DNA from: an uncultured Neomegalonema sp.
GTDB taxonomy: Bacteria; Pseudomonadota; Alphaproteobacteria; Rhodobacterales; Rhodobacteraceae
NCBI GenBank assembly: GCA_937944035.1
Contig: CALDZQ010000119.1
Coordinates: forward strand, 1-5,167
Length of the DNA: 5,167 bases
Direction: 5' to 3'
The position numbers and the translations under genes were made by a program. The notes under the pieces were generated by a model. It worked only from the letters and a program-made list of their open reading frames with translations. It was not told the origin of the DNA and searched no databases. Each line of letters starts with the position of its first letter. The first letter of the stretch is position 1. Of this stretch, positions 1 through 4,738 are shown in pieces.

Positions 1-24
1 GTTCAAAGCTGAACGCAAGCCGTC

Positions 25-504
25 TTAGATCAGCGTCAAATCGGCATGACCCAACGAGACACTGAACTTCTCGCACCAGATATAGACCTGATCGTAATCG
101 CCAATGTTGAGGCCGGGCGTCAGCGCGTAGACTTGCTCGCCGTTCAGGTTCGCCAGCTTGCCGAGAATGGTTCCGGGCTGATACCCGCCGCGGGCTTTGT
201 TGCCAAGCGCGACCTTAGGATCAGGAGCGCCATCAAGGCTGAAGTCAGGGCCAAGGCGCACGAACCAAGTGCCATTGTGCTTGAACACATCCGCACCGCC
301 GGTTGTGATGTGGTCATTTTCGCCGACGAACGTGCCGCGTGCGGTTGTTCTCGCGCTGGCAGGTTTGAGCGAGTCGACACCATATCCCGGTTTAGCGACT
401 TGCGCTTGCGGGGCCGAGGCGGTGGCGTTGTAGGCGGAATTTCCAGACGCGCACCCAGCCAAAAGGGCCGTGGCGGCGAGGGCAAAAAATACAGATTTCA
501 TCAT
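25..504 (-). CDS. DM13-domain lipoprotein
   Basis: Predicted outer-membrane lipoprotein of 159 residues. The N-terminus is a short signal peptide (K3, then hydrophobic residues 5-16) ending in a lipobox L15-A-G-C18; Ala follows the Cys, so no inner-membrane retention signal is seen. After a low-complexity Ala/Ser/Gln linker (19-55), residues 57-155 match the DM13 family: GTFVGENDHITTGGADVF at the start, a GPDFSLDGAPDP segment in the middle, and the hallmark IWCEKFSVSLGHADL near the end with the conserved Cys144. DM13 domains have been proposed to act in electron transfer or redox chemistry through that Cys, but the bacterial lipoproteins are essentially uncharacterised. Two Met codons are adjacent; a GGGAG sequence (509-513) lies 4 nt before the first and 7 nt before the second, so the second (501) may be the true start. 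The gene appears to stand alone, with its own promoter-like sequence. Domain call is firm, cellular role unknown. Confidence 0.85.
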   Translation of the reverse strand: MMKSVFFALAATALLAGCASGNSAYNATASAPQAQVAKPGYGVDSLKPASARTTARGTFVGENDHITTGGADVFKHNGTWFVRLGPDFSLDGAPDPKVALGNKARGGYQPGTILGKLANLNGEQVYALTPGLNIGDYDQVYIWCEKFSVSLGHADLTLI

Positions 505-515
505 AGTGCTCCCAT

Positions 516-556
516 ACAGTGATGTTGATGATTTTGTTGGTTGTGGCCATCACTGT
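516..556. repeat. 9-bp inverted repeat in the DM13 gene leader
   Basis: ACAGTGATG (516-524) and CATCACTGT (548-556) are perfect reverse complements separated by 23 nt. They lie between the predicted transcription start and the ribosome binding site of the lipoprotein gene, so they could form a leader hairpin or bind a dimeric regulator. No function can be assigned. Confidence 0.3.
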
Positions 557-558
557 CC

Positions 559-587
559 AGTAAAGGCTCTGCGATACTTTGTTTCAA
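559..587 (-). promoter_or_regulatory. candidate sigma70-type promoter of the DM13 lipoprotein gene
   Basis: Read on the minus strand, TTGAAA (582-587) and TTTACT (559-564) are separated by exactly 17 nt and match the -35 and -10 consensus at 5/6 and 4/6 positions. Transcription would start near 552, about 50 nt before the ATG. A perfect 10-bp palindrome ACAAGCTTGT (592-601) sits just upstream of the -35 box and could be an operator, but this is only a possibility. The assignment rests on consensus matching alone. Confidence 0.4.
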
Positions 588-637
588 TCCAACAAGCTTG
601 TCTTATGAAGAATCCGACCTGCGAGTTAAGGTGGGTT

Positions 638-667
638 GCCGCAGGAAGGTGGCCACCTTCCGGCGGC
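638..667 (+). repeat. strong palindrome at the head of the IS110 leader
   Basis: GGAAGGTGGCCACCTTCC (644-661) is a perfect 18-bp palindrome. It extends through an A/G mismatch (643/662) into GCCGC (638-642) paired with GCGGC (663-667), giving a 14-bp imperfect stem in total. As RNA the centre of the palindrome would open to make a small loop. Its place at the start of the IS leader fits the 5' stem-loop seen in IS110-family bridge RNAs, which is inference by position and shape. Confidence 0.6.
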
Positions 668-795
668 GGCGGGGTGCGGATCGTCAACAAGCCGGTCGTG
701 ATGGACCGAGTTAGAGTCTGATCGCCCCCGTCTTTCCCTGAGGCCCGGACGGATACCCGAGCGTTATGGCTCGGATGACAAGCATGGGACACGGA
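638..795 (+). ncRNA. candidate IS110 bridge RNA (5' UTR of transposase)
   Basis: The non-coding stretch before the transposase can be folded by eye into three modules in series: a 5' stem-loop (638-667), then two stem-enclosed internal loops. Module 1 is closed by CGGGG (670-674) with CCCCG (726-730) plus GCG (676-678) with CGC (723-725) across a one-base bulge, and contains hairpin CGGTC/GACCG (693-708). Module 2 is closed by TCCC (735-738) with GGGA (786-789) and contains hairpin CCGAGC/GCTCGG (757-774). The two inner hairpin loops are alike, GTGATG and GTTATG. Known IS110 bridge RNAs lie in this position and have a 5' stem-loop followed by a target-binding loop and a donor-binding loop. 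I cannot identify the guide segments because the right end of the element is lost. No covariance evidence is available, so this is a structural proposal. Confidence 0.45.
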
Positions 796-799
796 AAAG

Positions 800-1306
800 A
801 TGACAGATATTACCATTGGAATTGATATCTCGAAAGACACTCTCGACGTTCATCGCTTGCCGTCGGGCGAGAAGGGCCGCTTTACCAATGATCGGGACGG
901 GCATCGTGCCGTGCTCGACTGGATAGGAGACGACATTGCTCGCGTAGTCTTCGAGCCGACAGGTCGTTACCATCGCACTCTTGAGCGGTATCTGGCTGAT
1001 GCCGGACTGCCTCTGGTCAAGGTCAATCCTCTGAGAGCGCGACGCTTTGCCGAAAGCTACGGTCACCTTGCCAAGACCGATGCTTGTGATGCCACCATGC
1101 TCGCCCGGATGGGTGCGGCTTTCGATCTGTCGCCTCATCCCGTCGCAGACAAGGAACTCAATGCCTTGCGCGAACTTCACGTCGCGCGCACGGCTCTCGT
1201 CAAGGACAGGACGGCTGCGAAAAACCGTGAGAAAACTCTCACCATCGCCCTCCTGAAGCGGCAGGCGACCCAGCGTCTTGCACATATAGAGCGTTTTCAA
1301 GGGTAA
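800..1306 (+). pseudogene. IS110-family transposase, C-terminally truncated
   Basis: The 168-residue product is the N-terminal RuvC-like half of an IS110-family DEDD transposase; full-length members are usually over 300 residues. All four acidic catalytic residues are visible: D9 in TIGIDISKDTLDVH, E52 in VVFEPTGRYH, and D94 and D97 in AKTDACDATMLA. Residues 119-163 continue into the predicted coiled-coil segment (ELNALRELHVARTALVKDR, then LLKRQATQRLAHIER). Family similarity stops after IER; the last residues FQG and the TAA stop come from the palindromic element that begins near 1288. The C-terminal Transposase_20 domain with its catalytic serine is absent, so the enzyme cannot complete recombination. 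A weak GGAAAAG lies directly before the ATG. The protein could still be expressed as a fragment, but nothing suggests a function. Confidence 0.85.
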
Positions 1307-1391
1307 TGGGTTCATTGCCCGACTCGGAAAACGCGCCAAAACAATGAGCTAGACCATCCTGAATGATCTTCATATCATTCAGGATGGTCTA
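1288..1391. repeat. two-part palindromic repeat element (RIME/RPE-like)
   Basis: Two back-to-back hairpins fill the gap between the transposase fragment and the Pal-like gene. The first pairs GCGTTTTC (1291-1298) with GAAAACGC (1327-1334) and, inside it, GGGTAATG (1301-1308) with CATTGCCC (1313-1320), with one G-T wobble and a GGTT loop. The second is a perfect 18-bp inverted repeat (1350-1367 and 1374-1391) around the loop CTTCAT. The arrangement AGAGCGTTTTC ... GAAAACGCG-CAAAACAA-CTAGA followed by a second palindrome resembles, from memory, the intergenic mosaic palindromic elements of rhizobia and relatives (RIME/RPE). The element contains the TAA that ends the transposase fragment (1304-1306) and the TAG that ends the minus-strand lipoprotein gene (1389-1391). 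Structure is certain; the family name is an inference. Confidence 0.65.
1350..1391. terminator. 18-bp perfect hairpin between convergent genes, possible bidirectional terminator
   Basis: TAGACCATCCTGAATGAT and its exact reverse complement flank a 6-nt loop. The hairpin sits between the 3' ends of a plus-strand and a minus-strand reading frame, where a bidirectional terminator is expected. No uridine run follows directly on either strand; on the minus strand a TTGTTTT stretch comes about 8 nt after the stem (1339-1345). It may therefore slow polymerase or protect mRNA 3' ends rather than act as a classical intrinsic terminator. Confidence 0.4.
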
Positions 1392-2528
1392 AGATCCCGG
1401 TTGCGGTGCGCCGAGGCGGTCGATCAGGCTTGGATCGCGCAACAGGTCATCGACCGACACATCTTCAATCCGCGTCGCTGTTGAGGGGGATGAGTAGGAT
1501 GGCGTCGCAGGCAGCGGCTCAAACAATGTCGGCTGAGACAGTGAGGGCTGCGTCAGCGCCGGCTCGAACAGCGTACTTTCCAGAGGTGCGGAATTGAATT
1601 GACCCGTATCAAGCTGGCCTGAGTCAAACGTGACCGTTTCGCCGATAAAATTCTCTGAAACCGTTGCGGGTGCGGGATCATACGTGATCGTTCCAAACGC
1701 GCTCGACCCGTCAAGCGGCGATAGGCTGTCCTGCACGCCCGAACTATAGGCGCTGCCGTTGCCTCCCTCGACAACGGTTACGCCACGGCGGTTTACCGCC
1801 CATGATGCCTCATCCGACCCCAAAGCAATCGGGCGTTCTTTACCGTAAGAAATTTTCGTGATCCGGCCTTCATCAATCCCGATGGCAATCATATACCCGC
1901 GCACGGCACTGGCGCGGCGATCGCCGAGGGCGAGGTTGTAATCGCGCGTTCCCCGCTCATCGGCATGGCCCTCAATCTGCACGGTCGCATCGGTATTCAC
2001 CGTCAGCCAAGCCGCCTGACGCCGCAAAATTTCCCGTGAGGCTTCTGACAGTTCAGAACTGTTGGTCTCAAAGTTTACCGTGTCGCCGATGTCGCGCACA
2101 AAATCCTGTTGCGTCGCCGTGTCGCTTATCGGCAGCGCGAGGTCGGCGGCCAAAGATGCTTCCCTGCCAAAATCGATCCCGCGCAGTTCAGGCAAATTCG
2201 CATCATTTGTCGTCAGGTCATCCAGCGAGAACGGCTCCCCCAATCCGGGCGCCAATCCGTCCGACGCGATTTCAGAAGCGCCGAACGCTTCAGACGATCC
2301 GCCAGCGACCCCCGTTCCAAATCCCGACGCGGTCCGCTTGAACGAGGGATCGCGCGTCACTTCGGTTCCGGTCACAATCGATGCCGTCCGCGACAGCGGC
2401 TCCGGCTCCATAAACCGCGCGCAGCCCGCAGATAAAACGCCAACAGCCAGCAGAGTTACCGGGACACGCAGGCGCCGATAGAACTTGGAGGGCTTCGTTG
2501 CTTGGTTCGCGTTCATCGGTTCACTCAT
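1389..2528 (-). CDS. Pal-like lipoprotein with central OmpA domain and C-terminal extension
   Basis: Predicted outer-membrane lipoprotein of 379 residues. A basic n-region (KFYRRLR, 15-21) and hydrophobic core lead to a lipobox L32-S-A-G-C36. Residues 37-140 are a low-complexity Gly/Ser/Asp/Glu tether. Residues 143-253 are an OmpA/Pal peptidoglycan-binding domain very close to classical Pal: VNFETNSSELSEAS, QIEGHADERGTRDYNLALGDRRA (with D190 and R205 in the peptide-binding positions), ISYGKERPIALGSDEASWA and NRRGVTVV. Normal Pal ends here; this protein runs on for about 126 residues rich in Ser, Pro, Thr and Gln, with TLFEP occurring twice (319-323 and 334-338). The gene is not beside tolQRAB in this window, so I do not name it pal; it may be a Pal paralogue that tethers the outer membrane to peptidoglycan. 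The annotated ATG has AGGA almost touching it; the in-frame ATG at 2516 is an alternative. The TAG stop lies inside the downstream palindrome. Confidence 0.85.
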   Translation of the reverse strand: MSEPMNANQATKPSKFYRRLRVPVTLLAVGVLSAGCARFMEPEPLSRTASIVTGTEVTRDPSFKRTASGFGTGVAGGSSEAFGASEIASDGLAPGLGEPFSLDDLTTNDANLPELRGIDFGREASLAADLALPISDTATQQDFVRDIGDTVNFETNSSELSEASREILRRQAAWLTVNTDATVQIEGHADERGTRDYNLALGDRRASAVRGYMIAIGIDEGRITKISYGKERPIALGSDEASWAVNRRGVTVVEGGNGSAYSSGVQDSLSPLDGSSAFGTITYDPAPATVSENFIGETVTFDSGQLDTGQFNSAPLESTLFEPALTQPSLSQPTLFEPLPATPSYSSPSTATRIEDVSVDDLLRDPSLIDRLGAPQPGS

Positions 2529-2586
2529 TTCCTATTGCACTCGTCATAATCTCTTGCGGTCAAACACACCTGATGGTCATTCACAT

Positions 2587-2668
2587 GGTGCATTTGAATA
2601 GCCGTTCCAACAGTTTGTGTCATAAAAATATCTGACTCCGTCAAAACTGGCCAGGTTGCAAATGCACC
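2587..2668. repeat. 10-bp inverted repeat upstream of the Pal-like gene
   Basis: GGTGCATTTG (2587-2596) and CAAATGCACC (2659-2668) are perfect reverse complements in the 144-nt gap between the HIT gene and the Pal-like gene. They could be paired operator sites or the base of a long stem in a read-through transcript. No convincing sigma70 promoter is visible in the gap: TTGACG and an AT-rich TATTTTTATG stretch occur near 2620-2645 (minus strand) but with spacing that is too short. Confidence 0.25.
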
Positions 2669-2672
2669 GGCG

Positions 2673-3056
2673 TCAATCACCTTCTGGTTTTTTCAGCATC
2701 CGCCCCAGCCACCGTCCGCCAAGGATGTGAATGTGAAAGTGCGGTACTTCCTGTACACCGTTTTCTCCGGCATTGGCGATCAGGCGAAAACCGTCCCCGC
2801 CATCCTTCGGCGCAACCCCCTCCGCCGAGGCAACCGCGCCCACTGTGCGGATAAAATCAACGATCTCGTCTCCCGGCGCATTCGCCGCGAAATCATCGAA
2901 TGAGACGTATTGCCCTTTAGGGATCACCAACACATGGTTCGGCGCTTGCGGGTTGATGTCCCGGAATGCGAGCGAATGATCGGTTTCCATCACGGTATTA
3001 TTCGGTATTTCCCCGCGCAGGATTTTCGCGAAAATATTGGCGTCATCATAACTCAT
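2673..3056 (-). CDS. HIT-family protein (HINT-like nucleotide hydrolase)
   Basis: Histidine-triad protein of 127 residues, the full usual length of the HINT branch. HINT enzymes are cytoplasmic and hydrolyse purine nucleoside phosphoramidates and related AMP-linked compounds. Visible family blocks are NIFAKILRGEIP (7-18), AFRDINPQAPNHVLVIPK (30-47), the N-x-G loop IANAGENGVQEV (93-104) and the catalytic triad H106-F-H108-I-H110-I-L-G-G. The start is well supported: GGAG lies 7 nt upstream (3064-3067), and the ATG overlaps the TGA of the nitrile hydratase accessory gene as ATGA, which implies translational coupling. It is the last gene of the nitrile hydratase cluster, though no enzymatic link between the two is known to me. 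Family assignment is firm; substrate is unknown. Confidence 0.92.
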   Translation of the reverse strand: MSYDDANIFAKILRGEIPNNTVMETDHSLAFRDINPQAPNHVLVIPKGQYVSFDDFAANAPGDEIVDFIRTVGAVASAEGVAPKDGGDGFRLIANAGENGVQEVPHFHIHILGGRWLGRMLKKPEGD

Positions 3057-3400
3057 GCGGTGTCTCCGGCCTCCAAATTCACGGGCGCGCCGTGCGGTGT
3101 GTTCTCATAGGCGCGCGCCCAGGCGTCGCGGCGATCCGTTATTTCCGGCAGGCCGACGGCTCCCGCCGCGTCCAGCAACCGCTCCACTGCCCGTAATACG
3201 GCGGCGTAGTAAGATTCCGTCGTATCCGCGTCATCTTCCCGAACCGCCGTCCCCAGCGCCTCAGCCCATTGTGCGGACGTAAAAACGCCCCGTTTGACCA
3301 GTGTATCCGCCATTGCCAGCGCTTGCGCCTGCCAAGCCTCGTCAAACACAGGCTCCCCGTCACGCCTGCGCAGCGGCCCCAATTTCTCACCTGCGGACAA
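3053..3400 (-). CDS. nitrile hydratase accessory (activator) protein
   Basis: Small protein of 115 residues related to the N-terminal domain of the nitrile hydratase beta subunit. Such proteins (P14K/NhlE/activator type) escort the alpha subunit and help insert and mature the active-site metal. Diagnostic blocks are EPVFDEAWQAQALAMADTLV (16-35), GVFTSAQWAEALG (38-50), a TESYYAAVLRAVERLL helix (61-76) and the C-terminal AWARAYENTPHGAPVNL (93-109). There is no ATG at the proper start. I choose TTG at 3400 because GGGAGAG sits 5 nt upstream and the family similarity begins soon after; a second TTG at 3382 with AGGTGA before it is possible. The open frame continues upstream to 3676, but that part is antisense-like text inside the beta gene and not homologous. 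The gene overlaps the beta stop by 14 nt and the HIT start by 4 nt. Confidence 0.85.
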   Translation of the reverse strand: MSAGEKLGPLRRRDGEPVFDEAWQAQALAMADTLVKRGVFTSAQWAEALGTAVREDDADTTESYYAAVLRAVERLLDAAGAVGLPEITDRRDAWARAYENTPHGAPVNLEAGDTA

Positions 3401-4037
3401 AATAGCTCTCCCACAGGTCAAGATAGATGGTGTCGTTCGTCTCAACTTCAGGGAACAGATCCCGCGCGGCGAAACCGACCGTATAAAGATGCTCAGGCAC
3501 ATGCGCACCCTGCGCCCCCGCATCGGGCAGCAAATGCGCCCCGCGATGGGCGTGAACGGTCCCGGTTGCGCCCCGCGCATAGGCGGGCAGGCGCGAATGC
3601 CCCGGTTTTCCCTGATGGTCCGTCCGCACCGTATCACCAACCGCAAAAGCGGGCGCGCTGGTGGCTTCGCGTTCAAAATTCACCGGGGTTTTCAGCGCCT
3701 TACGCACATCGTCAGCGCGCATCGGGTCCGGCGTCCTGCTCAGCGCATCCGCCTTGCCTGAGATCACCTCGTCCAGCGAAATATCCCCCGCATCAATCGC
3801 CATTGCCAGCGTGGTTTGCAGCCATTGATCGAAATAAGGGCGCGTCAGGTAATCGGTCGGAACCATATTTTCGCGCGTATGCCGGAACCAGTCGATCGGG
3901 TAGGCTCGCTCTCCCCGCGCCGCCACTGATAAAGCATAGGCCCGCGCATCTGCTTCCGAGTGATACGGCTCGTCCTCATGCGCGCGGTCCACCGGCCCGA
4001 AGCCCTGTTTTCCGCCGAGGTCAAATACCCCGTCCAT
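3387..4037 (-). CDS. nthB: nitrile hydratase beta subunit
   Basis: Beta subunit (216 residues) of nitrile hydratase, which pairs with alpha to hydrate nitriles to amides in the cytoplasm. The family N-terminus MDGVFDLGGKQGFGPV is clear, followed by the helical N-terminal domain with AYPIDWFRHTRENMVPTDYL (46-64), and the C-terminal SH3-like beta-barrel with FAVGDTVRTD (131-140), PAYARGATGTVHAHRGAHLLPD (151-172), HLYTVGFAARDLF (183-195) and IYLDLWESYF (204-213). Arg52 and Arg155 stand where the family has the two arginines that hydrogen-bond the oxidised claw cysteines of alpha. The start is ATG at 4037, overlapping the alpha TGA by one base (TGATG); a GTG one codon upstream is less likely because the family begins MDG or MNG. 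AGGTGG lies 7 nt before it. It is about the usual length. Confidence 0.93.
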   Translation of the reverse strand: MDGVFDLGGKQGFGPVDRAHEDEPYHSEADARAYALSVAARGERAYPIDWFRHTRENMVPTDYLTRPYFDQWLQTTLAMAIDAGDISLDEVISGKADALSRTPDPMRADDVRKALKTPVNFEREATSAPAFAVGDTVRTDHQGKPGHSRLPAYARGATGTVHAHRGAHLLPDAGAQGAHVPEHLYTVGFAARDLFPEVETNDTIYLDLWESYFVRR

Positions 4038-4681
4038 CACGCACCACCTGCGGCCAGGTCACGATCCGTCCCGATCATCGCATTGCGCGTCACCAGCGCG
4101 GCCAGTGCCTCAACGCTGAACCCTTCGGTTCCGGCAGGTCGCTGTGGCACAACCATATAGCGCAGCTCGGCGGTCGAATCCCAAACCCGCACCGCAATCT
4201 CCGGCTCAAGCGCGACCCCGAACTCCGCCAATACCCCGCGCGGGTCACGAACAGCGCGCGCGCGGTACTCGTTTGCTTTATACCAAGGTGGGGCCATGCC
4301 CAAAATTGCGAACGGGTAGCAGGAGCACAGCGTACAGACGACCAGATTATGCACCGCGTCCGTGTTCTCAACCGCCTGCAAATGCCCGCTTGCCTGTCCC
4401 GCAAACCCCATTTCGTCAACCGCCGCACCCGCATCCGCCAGCAGCCGCGCTTTGAAATCGGGGTCGGTCCAGGCGCGGGCCACCACCATCGCCCCGCGTT
4501 TCGGGCCGATCTCCTCGGTATAGGCTTCGATCCACGCATCAAGTGCGGCGGGATCGACCAAACCTTTCTCCACCAGCAAACTCTCAAGCGCCTTCACCCG
4601 CAGCGCAGGCTCGGAGGGCAGATGACTGTGAAGATGGCGGTGAATCTCCGCCACTTTCGCCGAATCGTATGATGGTTCCAT
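4037..4681 (-). CDS. nthA: nitrile hydratase alpha subunit, cobalt type
   Basis: Metal-binding alpha subunit (214 residues). The claw motif VVCTLCSCYPF places C116, C119, S120 and C121 around the metal; Thr at position 117 (CTLCSC) is the cobalt-type signature, against CSLCSC in iron types. In the family C119 and C121 side counterparts are oxidised to sulfinic and sulfenic acids after metal insertion. Other family blocks are ALESLLVEKGLVD (31-43), GPKRGAMVVARAWTDPDFK (59-77), PPWYKANEYRARAVRDPRGVLAEFG (131-155), VWDSTAELRYMVVPQRPAGTEG (167-187) and LVTRNAMIG (196-204). I choose ATG at 4681, which has AAGGGGGAG just before it; an in-frame TTG at 4699 would add six residues but falls in a hairpin loop. 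A thiocyanate hydrolase gamma subunit is related, but the single full-size beta gene next door favours nitrile hydratase. First of four overlapping genes. Confidence 0.95.
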   Translation of the reverse strand: MEPSYDSAKVAEIHRHLHSHLPSEPALRVKALESLLVEKGLVDPAALDAWIEAYTEEIGPKRGAMVVARAWTDPDFKARLLADAGAAVDEMGFAGQASGHLQAVENTDAVHNLVVCTLCSCYPFAILGMAPPWYKANEYRARAVRDPRGVLAEFGVALEPEIAVRVWDSTAELRYMVVPQRPAGTEGFSVEALAALVTRNAMIGTDRDLAAGGA

Positions 4682-4683
4682 GC

Positions 4684-4706
4684 GCTCCCCCTTACTCAAG
4701 GGGAGC
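4684..4706 (-). promoter_or_regulatory. hairpin covering the ribosome binding site of the nitrile hydratase alpha gene
   Basis: On the minus-strand transcript GCTCCCCTT (4706-4698) can pair with AAGGGGGAGC (4693-4684) around a GAGT loop, with one bulged G. The 3' arm is the ribosome binding site of the alpha gene, 2 nt before the ATG at 4681. The stem is very GC-rich, so it could limit initiation on an isolated message and make translation depend on ribosomes arriving from the upstream DUF1287 gene or on some other opening event. It could alternatively be a weak terminator between the two genes, but no uridine run follows. Confidence 0.45.
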
Positions 4707-4738
4707 CTAGCACAATCAAGATTGCAGGAAAGACTTTG

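Larger units (their letters stand above)
638..1290 (+). mobile_element. IS110-family insertion sequence, left part only (remnant)
   Basis: This stretch holds a structured non-coding leader followed by the N-terminal half of an IS110-family transposase, the order expected for the left end of this family. The 3' half of the transposase and the right end are missing; similarity to the family ends around 1290, where a palindromic element begins. IS110 elements usually lack terminal inverted repeats, so the left boundary cannot be read from sequence: 638 is the start of the first strong stem and the true end may lie anywhere between about 590 and 640. The element is on the opposite strand to every intact gene here and is almost certainly immobile. 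Confidence 0.7.

Noticed and set aside
1..14. Short hairpin GTTCA-AAGC-TGAAC as terminator of the DM13 gene
   Set aside because: Only five base pairs, and the window ends before any uridine run could be seen.
764..1339. Minus-strand 191-codon frame opposite the transposase
   Set aside because: No domain is recognisable, while the plus strand shows a complete DEDD motif set.
2062..2481. Plus-strand open frames opposite the Pal-like gene
   Set aside because: Composition is typical of antisense shadows and the minus strand has a lipobox and an OmpA domain.
2600..2660. Promoter for the Pal-like gene
   Set aside because: The TTGACG and TATTTT/TATGAC elements are spaced too closely and alternatives match the consensus poorly.
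3401..3676. N-terminal extension of the accessory protein frame
   Set aside because: The extension is out of frame inside the beta gene, has no homology to accessory proteins, and a good ribosome binding site supports a TTG start at 3400.
3269..4672. A 467-codon plus-strand open frame
   Set aside because: It lies antisense to the nitrile hydratase genes, is rich in Arg, Pro and His as expected for a high-GC shadow frame, and shows no recognisable domain.
4037..4681. Thiocyanate hydrolase gamma subunit as an alternative to nitrile hydratase alpha
   Set aside because: Thiocyanate hydrolase has the beta-like part split into two subunits; here a single full-length beta gene is followed by a nitrile hydratase accessory gene.
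4707..4738. Promoter between the DUF1287 and alpha genes
   Set aside because: Only a poor -35/-10 pair (TTTCCT, TAGGCT at 16 nt) could be made; not strong enough to list.
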